From Streptomyces sp. YPW6 (GTDB lineage Bacteria > Actinomycetota > Actinomycetes > Streptomycetales > Streptomycetaceae), in the NCBI RefSeq assembly GCF_018866325.1, contig NZ_CP076457.1, positions 6,173,001-6,237,000 on the forward strand: a stretch of DNA of 64,000 nucleotides, read 5' to 3'. Made by a program: the position numbers and the translations under genes. The notes below the pieces were generated by a model. The model was not told the DNA's origin. It did no database searches and was given only the letters and a program-made list of their open reading frames with translations. Position 1 is the first letter of the stretch. Every line of letters starts with the position of its first letter. Shown in pieces: positions 9,494-18,436 of this stretch.

Positions 9494-9590
9494 CCGCTCT
9501 GTTCTCATCTCGCGCCCCGGTTGCTACGGTGCCCCACCCTGACGGCCCATCAGGCAGCCGTCACCGGACCACCGCCCCGGGAGGCCGAGC

Positions 9591-9728
9591 ATGCGTGCCC
9601 TCGCCGCCGCCGCCATCGGACTGGCCGCCGCCCTCGCGCTCGTGTTCACCGTCTCCGCCATCGGCTCCCCGGCCGGGGAGACCTCCCCGAAACCCCTGCT
9701 GACCACCGTCCCGGGACCGAAGAGATAG
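9591..9728 (+). CDS. Small single-helix protein (SPW_0924-like family)
   Basis: This 45-residue frame was read directly from the bases because it is short. It begins MRALAAAAIGLAAALALV and ends TTVPGPKR. Residues 3-25 form one hydrophobic helix that could be a signal peptide or membrane anchor, followed by a Pro/Gly/Thr-rich tail outside the membrane. GGGAGG lies about ten bases upstream of the ATG at 9591. The stop at 9728 is 27 bases before the DUF3068 gene, so the two are probably co-transcribed. I believe it is the small Streptomyces family named SPW_0924, which I recall next to DUF3068 genes, but the name is from memory. Function is unknown. Confidence 0.7.
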   Translation: MRALAAAAIGLAAALALVFTVSAIGSPAGETSPKPLLTTVPGPKR

Positions 9729-9755
9729 CCGCCGCAGAGGGAAGAGGTCACCGCC

Positions 9756-10721
9756 ATGCGCCGCCGAGCCGGTCTCGTACTCCTGGCCTTCGCCGTGTTC
9801 TTCGCCGCCCTGTCCCCGTTGCTGCGCTGGTACGCCTTCCCGCGCCTGGCCAAGGTCCCGCCGGGCCAGTACCAGGAAGTCGTCCTGGAAGCGAAGCCCG
9901 CGACCCTCCTCGACTACACCACCCTCCGGGCGAAGGAGGTCGACAAGGTCACCATCGTGCAGACGCTCAAGGGCAACGTGGAGGAGTCCGAGAAGATCGA
10001 ACGCAGCGCCGGACGCGACGTCGTCGTCTGGGACGCTCTCTCCTACATCCAGGGGCCCGACGGCAGGACCGTCTCCGCCATCCCCGAGCGCTACATCTTC
10101 GACGCCCACACCCAGGCCCCCGTCAACGCCACCGGTGAGATGGTCGACGGCGACCCGGTCCGCCGCGAGGGCATCGAGTTCAAGTGGCCCTTCCTCACCG
10201 AGAAACGGGACTACGCGTACTTCGACGCCCAGACCCGCACCACCGCCCCCATCCACTACAAGGGCACCCGCACCTTCCGCGGCCTGGAGGTCTACTACTT
10301 CGAGCAGACCATCCCGTGGACCGAGGTCCCGATGCCGAAGAAGATGCCCATCGAGGGCGTCACCGCCGAGCAGATCGCGCAGACCGGCATGACCCGCTGG
10401 TACACCACCCGGCGCATGTTCTGGGTCGACCCCGTCACCGGAGCTCCCGTCAACGGCGAGGAGATCCACCGCGAAGAGCTGCGCGACGCCAAGAAGATGG
10501 GCATGCCCGAGGACACCGTCACCGCGTTCGCCGGCCATGTGAAGATGCGCGAGGACTACATCGCCGACACCGTCGACCTGGTCAAGTCCCAGCGCGTCCT
10601 GGTCCTCCTGCTCACCTCGTACCTGCCCCGGGGCTTCCTGGTGCTCGGCGCCGGGCTGCTCGCCCTCGCGCTCTGGCTGGAGGCCCGCTCCCGTCGGCCG
10701 AGGAGCGCTACGAACGCCTGA
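9756..10721 (+). CDS. DUF3068 / PorA-family membrane protein
   Basis: This 321-residue protein has one helix at each end: residues about 5-24 (GLVLLAFAVFFAALSPLL) and about 285-310 (FLVLGAGLLALALWL). Between them lies a large, probably extracellular domain rich in beta structure, with conserved stretches such as TVQTLKGN-like strands, WPFLTEKRDYAYFD, GLEVYYFEQTI and RRMFWVDPVTGAPV. This two-anchor layout is typical of DUF3068, which in newer databases is called the PorA family after a corynebacterial channel protein. A pore role in Streptomyces is not shown. The gene is probably co-transcribed with the 45-residue gene just upstream. Its 3' end overlaps the convergent hrpB gene by 14 bases. 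Confidence 0.85.
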   Translation: MRRRAGLVLLAFAVFFAALSPLLRWYAFPRLAKVPPGQYQEVVLEAKPATLLDYTTLRAKEVDKVTIVQTLKGNVEESEKIERSAGRDVVVWDALSYIQGPDGRTVSAIPERYIFDAHTQAPVNATGEMVDGDPVRREGIEFKWPFLTEKRDYAYFDAQTRTTAPIHYKGTRTFRGLEVYYFEQTIPWTEVPMPKKMPIEGVTAEQIAQTGMTRWYTTRRMFWVDPVTGAPVNGEEIHREELRDAKKMGMPEDTVTAFAGHVKMREDYIADTVDLVKSQRVLVLLLTSYLPRGFLVLGAGLLALALWLEARSRRPRSATNA

Positions 10722-13335
10722 GCCGGGCCGAGGTGTACCGCGTCGCCGGTACGGTCGCGGGGTCCTGCGGCCACGGATGCTTCGGGTAGCGGCCGCGCAG
10801 CTCCGCCCGCACCGCCGAGTAGCCCTCCCGCCAGAACGACGCCAGGTCCGCCGTGACGGCCGCCGGGCGCCCGGCGGGGGAGAGCAGGTGCACCAGGACC
10901 GGCACCCCGGCCACCCGGGGCGTCTCGGACAGCCCGAACAACTCCTGGAGCTTCACCGCCAGTACGGGCTGGTCCCCGCCGTACTCCACCCGGATCCGGG
11001 AGCCGCTCGGCACCTCGATCCGCTCCGGCGCCAGCTCGTCCAGCCGGGCCGCCTCACCGGTCGCCCAGGGAAGCAGCCGCCGCAGGGCCTGACCCGCGTC
11101 GATCCGGCCCAGATCGGACCGGCGCCGGGCCCGCGACAGCTCGGGCTCCAGCCACGCGTCCGGATCCGCCAGCAGCGCCCCGTCCGACACGTCCGGCCAC
11201 GGCGCCCCCAGCACCCGGTGCAGGAACGCCAGGCGCGACCGCAGCTGCTCGGTCTCCCGGTTCCAGCGCAGCAGCCCGAGCCCTTCGCGCCGCAACCCCT
11301 CCACCACAGCCCCGCGCACCAGCTCCGGGTCGGGCTGCTTCAGCGGCCGCACCGCCAGCTCCACCGCCCCCAGCCGGTCCACGGACCGGGCGGCCACCTC
11401 TCCGTCGACCCAGCGGACCTCCTCGCCCCGCACCCGCAGCTGTCCGGCGGCGAGCAGCGCGGTGTCCTCGTCGAGCACCGCCGCCAGCCGCACCCGCGCG
11501 GAGGCCGCGTGGGAGGGCCGGTCCGCGACCGCGACGGCCAGCCAGGGCGAGCGGCGCAGCGGAGACCCCTCCCGCAGCTCCGCGCCCGTGCCCGACACCA
11601 TCAGGAACGCCCCGTCGCCCCGGATCCGCGCCACCCGCTCGGGAAACGCCAGGGCGGCGACCAGCCCGACGACGGCGTCATCGGAGCGACTCTCGCCGGA
11701 GCCGGAGCTGTGCAGCGACTCGGTCGCGGAGCCCGTGGCGGCCCCGGCCCCCGACGATCTGCCGGTGCCGGTGCCCGTCTCAGTACCGGGGCCGGTGCCA
11801 GTACGGGGTCCAGGGCCCGTGCCCGTGCTCCCGCCCTCCACCTGGGCCGACAGCCGCCGCACCTCCTGCTTCCAGCGCGCCGCGTAGGCGTCCTGGCCCC
11901 GGCGGGCCGTCCGCAGCGCCGCCGCCAGGTCGTCCCCGTACTCCCGGGGCGGCTCCTCGCTCAGCAGCGCCACCACCTCCGCCGCCCGCCGCGCCCCGGC
12001 CTCCCGCGCGCCGTCCAGCAGGGCCCGCGCCAGCCGGGGATGCAGCCCCAGCCGGGACATCCGTACGCCCCGGTCGGTGGCCCGGCCGTCCGCGTCCACC
12101 GCGCCGACCGCCTCCAGCACCTGCCGGGCCGCGCCCATCGCCCCGGCCGGCGGCGGGTCCAGCAGGGCGAGCGAGGAGGCGTCCGGATCACCCCAGCACG
12201 CCGCCTGGAGCGCGAACGCCGCGAGGTCGGCCACCTTGATCTCCGGGGCCGGGAAGCGCGCGAGCCGCCCGTCCTCGGCCTGGTCCCAGCACCGGTACAC
12301 CGTCCCCGGAGCCTCCCGCCCCGCCCGCCCGGCGCGCTGCCGTCCGGCCGCCCGGGAGGCCCGGACGGTCGTCAGGGCGCTCAGCCCGCGGGCATGGTCG
12401 GTGCGTGGCTCCCGGGCGAGCCCCGAGTCCACGACGACCCGGACGCCCGGGACCGTCAGCGACGATTCCGCCACCGAGGTCGCCAGCACCACCCGCCGCC
12501 CCTCGGCGGACCCGGCCAGCACCGCGTCCTGCACGGCGGCCGGAGCCCGCCCGTGCACCTGGAGCACCTCCGCGTCCACCCCGGTGAGCTGCCCGGCCAC
12601 CCGGCCGATCTCCCCGACGCCGGGCAGGAAGCAGAGCACGTCCCCCTCCCGCTCCGCCAGCGCCCGCCGCACGGTCGCCGCCACATGCGTCAGCAGCGCC
12701 GGATCGACCCTCATCCCGTGCGGAGGCTTCACCGGCCGCGCGGGCGGCGCCCAGAGGACCTCCACCGGGTACGAGACGCCCTCGGCCTCGATCACCGGAG
12801 CGTCGCCCAGCAGCCACGCCCAGCCCTCCGCGTCCGTGGTCGCGGACGCGGCCACCAGCCGCAGATCCGGCCGGAGGGTCTCCCGTACGTCCAGGAGGAA
12901 GGCGGCCACCGTGTCCGCGTCCAGATGGCGTTCGTGGCATTCGTCGATGATCACCACATCGACCCCGGGCAGCTCCTGGTCGCGCTGGAGCCGCTGGAGC
13001 AGCACCCCCGTGGTCACGACCTCCACCACCGTCTCCCGCCCCACCACGCGCTCGCCGCGCACCGTGAAGCCCACCCGCCGGCCCGGCCGCTCGCCCAGCA
13101 GCCAGGCCATCCGCCGCGCCGCCGCCCGCGCGGCGATCCGGCGCGGCTCGGCGACCAGGACCCGGCGCACCGGCCGCTCCCCGGTCAGCCCGGCCAGCAC
13201 CAGCGGGACGAGCGTCGTCTTGCCGGTGCCGGGCGGGGCGCACAGGACGGCGACGCCCCGGTCGTCGAGCGCGCGCCGGAGGGCCGGCACGGCGGTGCGG
13301 ACGGGCAGGCGGTCCAGGGCTTCGGTACGGATCAC
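10708..13335 (-). CDS. hrpB: ATP-dependent RNA helicase HrpB
   Basis: This 875-residue DEAH-type helicase has Walker A APPGTGKTT, DEAH-box variant DECHER, motif III SATTD, and C-terminal motifs TSVAESSLTVPGV and RAGRAGREAPG. These are followed by helicase-associated and HrpB-type C-terminal domains. HrpB proteins are RNA-dependent ATPases with a poorly defined cellular role. Residues about 495-548 form a Gly/Thr/Ser-rich low-complexity insertion (GTGPGPRTGTGPG and similar) between the helicase core and the C-terminal domain. The coding DNA there is a GCC/GGT/GCC-type simple repeat around 11690-11850. The ATG at 13335 gives the normal family N-terminus. The stop overlaps the convergent DUF3068 gene. 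Confidence 0.93.
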   Translation of the reverse strand: MIRTEALDRLPVRTAVPALRRALDDRGVAVLCAPPGTGKTTLVPLVLAGLTGERPVRRVLVAEPRRIAARAAARRMAWLLGERPGRRVGFTVRGERVVGRETVVEVVTTGVLLQRLQRDQELPGVDVVIIDECHERHLDADTVAAFLLDVRETLRPDLRLVAASATTDAEGWAWLLGDAPVIEAEGVSYPVEVLWAPPARPVKPPHGMRVDPALLTHVAATVRRALAEREGDVLCFLPGVGEIGRVAGQLTGVDAEVLQVHGRAPAAVQDAVLAGSAEGRRVVLATSVAESSLTVPGVRVVVDSGLAREPRTDHARGLSALTTVRASRAAGRQRAGRAGREAPGTVYRCWDQAEDGRLARFPAPEIKVADLAAFALQAACWGDPDASSLALLDPPPAGAMGAARQVLEAVGAVDADGRATDRGVRMSRLGLHPRLARALLDGAREAGARRAAEVVALLSEEPPREYGDDLAAALRTARRGQDAYAARWKQEVRRLSAQVEGGSTGTGPGPRTGTGPGTETGTGTGRSSGAGAATGSATESLHSSGSGESRSDDAVVGLVAALAFPERVARIRGDGAFLMVSGTGAELREGSPLRRSPWLAVAVADRPSHAASARVRLAAVLDEDTALLAAGQLRVRGEEVRWVDGEVAARSVDRLGAVELAVRPLKQPDPELVRGAVVEGLRREGLGLLRWNRETEQLRSRLAFLHRVLGAPWPDVSDGALLADPDAWLEPELSRARRRSDLGRIDAGQALRRLLPWATGEAARLDELAPERIEVPSGSRIRVEYGGDQPVLAVKLQELFGLSETPRVAGVPVLVHLLSPAGRPAAVTADLASFWREGYSAVRAELRGRYPKHPWPQDPATVPATRYTSARLRRS

Positions 13336-13372
13336 GCCCCCAGTGTCGTACGGGCGGCCGCGGCCGGAGCGG

Positions 13373-14212
13373 TCAGTCCCGCTCGCAGACGAAGATCGCC
13401 GTGCCCGGGATCAGGTTGCCGCGCAGCGGGGACCAGCCGCCCCACTCCTGGTTGTTCCAGGCGGGCCATTCCGGTTCGACCAGATCGACCAGCCGGAAAC
13501 CGCCAGCCACCACGTCCCGGACCCGGTCGCCGAGCGTTCGGTGGTGTTCCACATAGACGGCGTTGCCGGCCTCGTCCTGCTCGACGTAGGGGACGCGGTC
13601 GAAGTAGGAGGCGGCGACGGAGAGCCCCTCGGGTCCGGGCTCGTCCGGGAACGCCCAGCGGACCGGGTGCGTCACGGAGAACACCCAGCGCCCGCCGGGC
13701 CGCAGCACCCGGTGGACCTCGCGGAAGACCCGTACGGGATCGGCGACGAACGGCACCGCCCCGTACGCGGAGCAGGCCAGGTCGAAGGAGGCGTCCCGGA
13801 AGGGCAGCAGGCCCGCGTCCGCCTCCACGAGGGGGATCCCCTCGCCGATGCGCAGGGCGTGCTGGAGCTGGCGGTGGGAGAGGTCCAGCGCCACCGGGCG
13901 CGCGCCCCGGGCGGCCAGCCAGCGCGAGCACTGGGCGGCCCCGGCCCCGACCTCCAGGACGTCCAGGCCCTGGAGAGCGGCGGCGGGCCCCAGCAGGGCG
14001 GCGTCCGCCTCGTCCAGCCCTTCGGGGCCCCAGACGAAGCGGTCGTCGCCCAGGAAGCCGCCGTGGTCGCTCTGGTACGCGTCGGCGTTGCGGTCCCACC
14101 AGCCGCGGCTGGCCCGGCTGCTCTCGGCCTCGTCCGCCGCCCGGCGCGTGGCTTCCGGCTCCGGGGACTCGGCGGGTTCCGGGGAGAAGGCCCCGTGGAT
14201 CTCTTGGCTCAT
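13373..14212 (-). CDS. Class I SAM-dependent methyltransferase
   Basis: This 279-residue protein has the methyltransferase-11 type Rossmann fold. Motif I is LDVLEVGAGAAQCSRWLA, followed by the acidic strand PVALDLSHRQLQHA, motif II around EADAGLLPFRDASFDLA, and the post-motif region HRVLRPGGRWVFSVTHPVRW. The C-terminal third, with WNNQEWGGWSPLRG, probably shapes the substrate pocket; the substrate is unknown. The N-terminal 40 residues are acidic and Pro/Ala-rich and look disordered. The gene ends 37 bases before the hrpB start, so the two may form a transcript in the order methyltransferase-hrpB. Confidence 0.87.
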   Translation of the reverse strand: MSQEIHGAFSPEPAESPEPEATRRAADEAESSRASRGWWDRNADAYQSDHGGFLGDDRFVWGPEGLDEADAALLGPAAALQGLDVLEVGAGAAQCSRWLAARGARPVALDLSHRQLQHALRIGEGIPLVEADAGLLPFRDASFDLACSAYGAVPFVADPVRVFREVHRVLRPGGRWVFSVTHPVRWAFPDEPGPEGLSVAASYFDRVPYVEQDEAGNAVYVEHHRTLGDRVRDVVAGGFRLVDLVEPEWPAWNNQEWGGWSPLRGNLIPGTAIFVCERD

Positions 14213-14391
14213 CGTGCCCGTCGTTGTAGTTTGCCTTCACCCGCCGCGTGCGGTCCGGACCCCGGGGTACCCGGGAGTGCGGAGGTGCGCCCGCGGCGCC
14301 GTGCCGTAGTGTTCTCGGGCCGATGTGGCCTCGGACAACACGAGTTGCGCCGGGTTTGGGGCGATGCGCCCCGGGTGTGCGTCTTCGCGCA

Positions 14392-14420
14392 TTGACCCTG
14401 TCCGGCTGCCCCCGTATGCT
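14392..14420 (+). promoter_or_regulatory. Consensus vegetative promoter of rpsA
   Basis: TTGACC and TATGCT are separated by exactly 17 bases, close to the ideal principal-sigma (HrdB) promoter. The start site would be near 14427, giving a leader of about 190 bases before rpsA, in which no known riboswitch was recognised. The rest of the 14213-14618 gap holds GC-rich sequence around 14255-14275 with a GGGTACCC palindrome, and nothing else that I can name. Confidence 0.8.
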
Positions 14421-14618
14421 ACAAGTTGCGCTGCGAGCCTGCGCGCCTCAGACCTAGCAGGCCGCGCTCGCGTCTGTTGCATGTCCCCTCGGTTGTCGAG
14501 GCGCCTCTCCGGAAACGGATTGCGCGCTTTCCAGGCTGTCCGGCTTCTGCAGAGGCGATACGGGCTTTCGGCGTAGCAGTACCTACGACTCTCTGTCCGT
14601 ACCGGAGCCCTTTCCCAC

Positions 14619-16136
14619 ATGACGAGCAGCACCGAGACCACCGCCACCACTCCGCAGGTTGCGGTCAACGACATCGGCGACGCGGACGCGTTCCTCGCGG
14701 CGATCGACGAGACGATCAAGTACTTCAACGACGGCGACATCGTTGACGGTGTCATCGTCAAGGTTGACCGGGACGAGGTTCTCCTCGACATCGGTTACAA
14801 GACCGAAGGTGTCATCCCGAGCCGCGAGCTCTCGATCAAGCACGACGTCGACCCGAACGAGGTCGTCAAGGTCGGCGACGAGATCGAGGCCCTGGTTCTC
14901 CAGAAGGAGGACAAGGAAGGCCGCCTGATCCTCTCGAAGAAGCGCGCTCAGTACGAGCGTGCCTGGGGCACCATCGAGAAGATCAAGGAAGAGGACGGCA
15001 TCGTCACCGGTACCGTCATCGAGGTCGTCAAGGGTGGTCTCATCCTCGACATCGGCCTCCGCGGCTTCCTCCCGGCGTCGCTCGTCGAGATGCGTCGTGT
15101 CCGCGACCTCCAGCCCTACGTGGGCAAGGAGCTCGAGGCGAAGATCATCGAGCTGGACAAGAACCGCAACAACGTGGTCCTGTCCCGCCGTGCCTGGCTC
15201 GAGCAGACCCAGTCCGAGGTTCGCCAGACGTTCCTCACCACCCTGCAGAAGGGTCAGGTCCGCTCCGGCGTCGTCTCCTCGATCGTCAACTTCGGTGCCT
15301 TCGTGGACCTGGGTGGCGTCGACGGTCTCGTGCACGTCTCCGAGCTGTCCTGGAAGCACATCGACCACCCCTCCGAGGTTGTCGAGGTCGGCCAGGAAGT
15401 CACCGTCGAGGTCCTCGACGTCGACATGGACCGCGAGCGCGTCTCCCTGTCGCTCAAGGCGACGCAGGAAGACCCGTGGCAGCAGTTCGCCCGTACGCAC
15501 CAGATCGGTCAGGTCGTCCCGGGTAAGGTCACCAAGCTCGTTCCGTTCGGTGCGTTCGTCCGCGTCGACGAGGGCATCGAGGGTCTGGTCCACATCTCCG
15601 AGCTGGCCGAGCGCCACGTGGAGATCCCGGAGCAGGTCGTCCAGGTCAACGACGAGATCTTCGTCAAGGTCATCGACATCGACCTCGAGCGCCGTCGCAT
15701 CAGCCTCTCGCTGAAGCAGGCCAACGAGTCCTTCGGCGGCGACCCGGCCTCGGTCGAGTTCGACCCGACGCTGTACGGCATGGCCGCGTCGTACGACGAC
15801 CAGGGCAACTACATCTACCCCGAGGGCTTCGACCCCGAGACCAACGACTGGCTCGAGGGCTTCGAGGCGCAGCGCGAGATCTGGGAGACCCAGTACGCCG
15901 AGGCGCAGCAGCGCTTCGAGCAGCACCAGGCCCAGGTCATCAAGTCCCGCGAGGCCGACGAGGCCGCTGCGGCCGAGGGTGCTGCGGCCCCGGCCGGCGC
16001 TGCTCCGGCCGCCTCCGGCGGCAGCGGTGGCGGCGGCGGTTCGTACTCCTCGGAGTCGGCGGACAACTCCGGCGCCCTGGCGTCGGACGAGGCCCTGGCC
16101 GCGCTGCGCGAGAAGCTCGCGGGCGGCCAGAGCTGA
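14619..16136 (+). CDS. rpsA: 30S ribosomal protein S1
   Basis: This 505-residue protein binds mRNA and helps the ribosome start translation. It contains four S1 RNA-binding repeats, at about residues 36-105, 120-190, 208-276 and 293-362. They are recognisable by G..V.G.V..... GAFV.. G..GL(V/I)H(V/I)SEL patterns such as VNFGAFVDLGGVDGLVHVSEL and VPFGAFVRVDEGIEGLVHISEL-type segments. The C-terminal 100 residues are acidic and then Ala/Gly/Ser-rich, as in other actinobacterial S1 proteins. Codon choice is less GC-extreme than in its neighbours (GGT, GTT and GCT codons are frequent), as expected for a highly expressed gene. It is transcribed from the consensus promoter at 14392. Confidence 0.98.
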   Translation: MTSSTETTATTPQVAVNDIGDADAFLAAIDETIKYFNDGDIVDGVIVKVDRDEVLLDIGYKTEGVIPSRELSIKHDVDPNEVVKVGDEIEALVLQKEDKEGRLILSKKRAQYERAWGTIEKIKEEDGIVTGTVIEVVKGGLILDIGLRGFLPASLVEMRRVRDLQPYVGKELEAKIIELDKNRNNVVLSRRAWLEQTQSEVRQTFLTTLQKGQVRSGVVSSIVNFGAFVDLGGVDGLVHVSELSWKHIDHPSEVVEVGQEVTVEVLDVDMDRERVSLSLKATQEDPWQQFARTHQIGQVVPGKVTKLVPFGAFVRVDEGIEGLVHISELAERHVEIPEQVVQVNDEIFVKVIDIDLERRRISLSLKQANESFGGDPASVEFDPTLYGMAASYDDQGNYIYPEGFDPETNDWLEGFEAQREIWETQYAEAQQRFEQHQAQVIKSREADEAAAAEGAAAPAGAAPAASGGSGGGGGSYSSESADNSGALASDEALAALREKLAGGQS

Positions 16137-16182
16137 CGCTCTGACCCCGGCGGCTGATCGGTCGCGGTAGCTGCGGAGCATG

Positions 16183-16220
16183 GAGTGAGGCCCGTTCCCT
16201 TCGGGGGGCGGGCCTCACTC
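16183..16220 (+). terminator. Terminator of rpsA
   Basis: A perfect 12-base stem (GAGTGAGGCCCG and its complement) with a 14-base loop lies about 46 bases past the rpsA stop and 14 bases before the end of the convergent beta-helix gene. Confidence 0.82.
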
Positions 16221-16234
16221 GCGTGGTCGGTCCG

Positions 16235-17194
16235 TCACGGTGTGACGGCGATGTTGGTCAGTCCCCTGCCGCCGGTGACGGTGTTGCTCGCGTGGACCGT
16301 GGTGCGGCAACTGGAGCTCTGGTTCGTCACGTTGATGGCGAGCCGCCGGTCGCCGGTGGCGCCGGTCAGGTCCGAGGAGTTGTTCCGGAAGACGGTGCCG
16401 CACCCCCAGCCGCTCTGCTGGGTGTGCGTCTCGTAGCCGTTGTTGGTGGTGCGCGACCCCCTGTTGCCCTCGACCAGGACGTCGTTGCCCTTCACATCGA
16501 CCCATGAGTCGTCGTAGTTGGCGCCGGTCAGCCCCCGGCCGTCGAAGGTGTTGCCGATGATCCGCGCGCCGGTCGTGCCCTCCTTGATGTCGACGGACTC
16601 GCCGCCGACGTCCGGCCCGATGGTGTTGTTCAGGATCTGCGCGTTGTCGCTCCGGTCGGACAGGTCGCCGGCGGAACCGACGTACACACCCTCGCCCATG
16701 CCGCGCCCGTTCTGCCCGGTGTCGTGGATCCGGGAGTTCTTCAGGACGCCGTTCCTGCTGGACCTGCGGAAGTGGACTCCTTCCATGTCGAGGTCGTGCA
16801 CGGTCACCCCGTCGATCACGACACCGTTCGCCGCGTCGGTCACGATGCCCTTCTGCCCGCCCCTGACCGTGACCCCGTGGACCGTCCAGTACGAGGCGCC
16901 GTTGAGGTGCAGCCCGTAGCCTCCGCCCGCGGTGAGCACCGCCCCGCTGGAACCGGTCAGGGTGATCCGCGCCCCGGAGGTGCCGGGGCGGGTGGCCTTG
17001 AAGTTACCGGTGTACGTGCCGTCGGCGAGCCGGATCGTGTCGCCGGGGGAGACGGTGGTGAGCGCCGACTTGAGCTGGGCCGCGGTGCTCACGTCGATGA
17101 CCGCGGCGTGCGCGGGTGCGGCGCCGGCCAGGGTGAGGCCACCGGCGGCCAGGGCGGCGGCGAGCAGAACGGTGAGGGGGGATCGGGTGCGCAT
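16235..17194 (-). CDS. Secreted right-handed parallel beta-helix protein
   Basis: This 319-residue protein has a clear signal peptide (residues 1-30, ending APAHA-A). The mature part starts with STAAQLKSALTTVSPGDTIRLADGTY, the usual first turn of pectate-lyase-like beta helices. It then shows repeated short turns such as GVTVRGGQKGIVTD, GVVIDGVTVHDLDMEGVHF, NSRIHDTGQNGRG, AQILNNTIGPDVGGESVDIKEG-type segments and IIGNTFDGRGL. Such proteins bind or cut extracellular polysaccharides (polysaccharide lyase or related); the exact substrate cannot be read from sequence. The mature protein holds a probable Cys pair near the C-terminus (WGCGTVF and SSSCRTT). The ATG at 17194 is preceded by GGGAAGG. 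The promoter at 17274-17302 lies upstream. Confidence 0.85.
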   Translation of the reverse strand: MRTRSPLTVLLAAALAAGGLTLAGAAPAHAAVIDVSTAAQLKSALTTVSPGDTIRLADGTYTGNFKATRPGTSGARITLTGSSGAVLTAGGGYGLHLNGASYWTVHGVTVRGGQKGIVTDAANGVVIDGVTVHDLDMEGVHFRRSSRNGVLKNSRIHDTGQNGRGMGEGVYVGSAGDLSDRSDNAQILNNTIGPDVGGESVDIKEGTTGARIIGNTFDGRGLTGANYDDSWVDVKGNDVLVEGNRGSRTTNNGYETHTQQSGWGCGTVFRNNSSDLTGATGDRRLAINVTNQSSSCRTTVHASNTVTGGRGLTNIAVTP

Positions 17195-17273
17195 GGGGGT
17201 GCCTTCCCGTGGGAGGAGTCCAGATGTTCCCGTACATGAATGAGGGGCGTGTCTCTGAACGTGCTGCCCAGTG

Positions 17274-17302
17274 ACGGTAGGGACGGTGACAGGGTGCGTC
17301 AA
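17274..17302 (-). promoter_or_regulatory. Promoter of the beta-helix gene
   Basis: On the minus strand TTGACG and TACCGT are separated by 17 bases, a good principal-sigma arrangement. The leader would be about 73 bases long. Confidence 0.6.
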
Positions 17303-17428
17303 GGTCTGGACCAATATCGGCGGGTGGTGGCGCACCCGGTGAAAGGTCCCTGCGGCGGCGGCAACTGACGTGCTGTGCCCTGTCCCGGAGGGGAAGGATC
17401 AGAGGTGGGGAATGCGTGCGCCGCCGGC

Positions 17429-17450
17429 CGTGTTCTTGCCTAGGAACACG
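17429..17450. promoter_or_regulatory. Inverted repeat just before the PAC2 gene
   Basis: CGTGTTC and GAACACG, eight bases apart, end one base before the ribosome binding site GAGGAGGAG. This could be an operator or an RNA hairpin affecting translation start. Confidence 0.4.
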
Positions 17451-17466
17451 AGGAGGAGCGGTAACC

Positions 17467-18405
17467 GTGCCTGATCCGCAGAGTTTGTACGAATGGGAGC
17501 CGAAGGGCCTGGCCGTCGTCGACATGGCGTTGGCGCAGGAGTCGGCCGGCCTGGTCATGCTCTACCACTTCGACGGCTACATCGACGCGGGCGAGACCGG
17601 CGAGCAGATCGTCGAGGGCCTGCTGGAGACGCTGCCGCACCAGGTCGTCGCGCGTTTCGACCACGACCGGCTCGTCGACTACCGCGCACGGCGCCCCCTG
17701 CTCACCTTCCGGCGCGACCGCTGGGCGTCCTTCGAGGCGCCCTCCCTGGAGGTCCGGGTGGTCCAGGACGCGACCGGCGCGCCCTTCCTGCTGCTGTCGG
17801 GCCCGGAGCCGGACGTGGAGTGGGAGCGGTTCGCGGCCGCCGTCGAGCAGATCGTCGAGCGCCTCGGCGTCCGGCTCGCGGTGAACTTCCACGGCATCCC
17901 CATGGGCGTCCCGCACACCCGCCCCGTCGGCATCACCCCGCACGGCAACCGCACCGACCTGATGCCCGGCCACCGCAGCCCCTTCGACGAGGCCCAGGTG
18001 CCGGGATCCGCCGAGGCCCTCGTGGAGTACCGGCTGATGGAGGCCGGCCACGACGTCCTCGGGGTCGCCACCCACGTACCGCACTACGTGGCCCGCTCCG
18101 CCTACCCGGACGCGGCGCTCACCGCGCTGGAGGCGATCACCGCCGCCACCGGTCTGGTGCTGCCCGCTCTCGCGCACTCCCTGCGCACCGAGGCGCACCG
18201 CACGCAGACCGAGATCGACCGGCAGGTCCGGCAGGGCGACGAGGAACTCGTCTCCCTCGTCGAGGGCCTTGAGCACCAGTACGACGCCGTCGCCGGCTCC
18301 GAGACGCGTGGCAACCTCGTCGCCGAGCCGGCCGACCTGCCGTCCGCCGACGAGATCGGCCGCGAGTTCGAGCGGTTCCTCGCCGAGCGGGAGGGCGAGG
18401 GCTGA
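17467..18405 (+). CDS. PAC2 family protein
   Basis: This 312-residue protein belongs to the PAC2 family, named after a proteasome assembly chaperone and widespread in actinobacteria. Typical stretches are [21 protein letters not shown] at the start, [51 protein letters not shown] and [22 protein letters not shown]. The function in Streptomyces is not established; a role with proteasome or nucleoside-binding partners has been suggested for the family. The GTG at 17467 is chosen because GAGGAGGAG lies seven bases upstream; an open frame starts 17 codons earlier but without such a site. The stop is only 31 bases before coaE. Confidence 0.88.
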   Translation: MPDPQSLYEWEPKGLAVVDMALAQESAGLVMLYHFDGYIDAGETGEQIVEGLLETLPHQVVARFDHDRLVDYRARRPLLTFRRDRWASFEAPSLEVRVVQDATGAPFLLLSGPEPDVEWERFAAAVEQIVERLGVRLAVNFHGIPMGVPHTRPVGITPHGNRTDLMPGHRSPFDEAQVPGSAEALVEYRLMEAGHDVLGVATHVPHYVARSAYPDAALTALEAITAATGLVLPALAHSLRTEAHRTQTEIDRQVRQGDEELVSLVEGLEHQYDAVAGSETRGNLVAEPADLPSADEIGREFERFLAEREGEG

Positions 18406-18423
18406 CCGGCCGGGACCGGCCCG

Positions 18424-18429
18424 TAGGCT
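18424..18429 (+). promoter_or_regulatory. Possible -10 element of a leaderless coaE transcript
   Basis: TAGGCT lies seven bases before the coaE ATG, and CTGACC sits 16 bases upstream of it. No Shine-Dalgarno sequence is visible, so coaE may be translated from a leaderless mRNA. Confidence 0.45.
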
Positions 18430-18436
18430 GCGGCCC

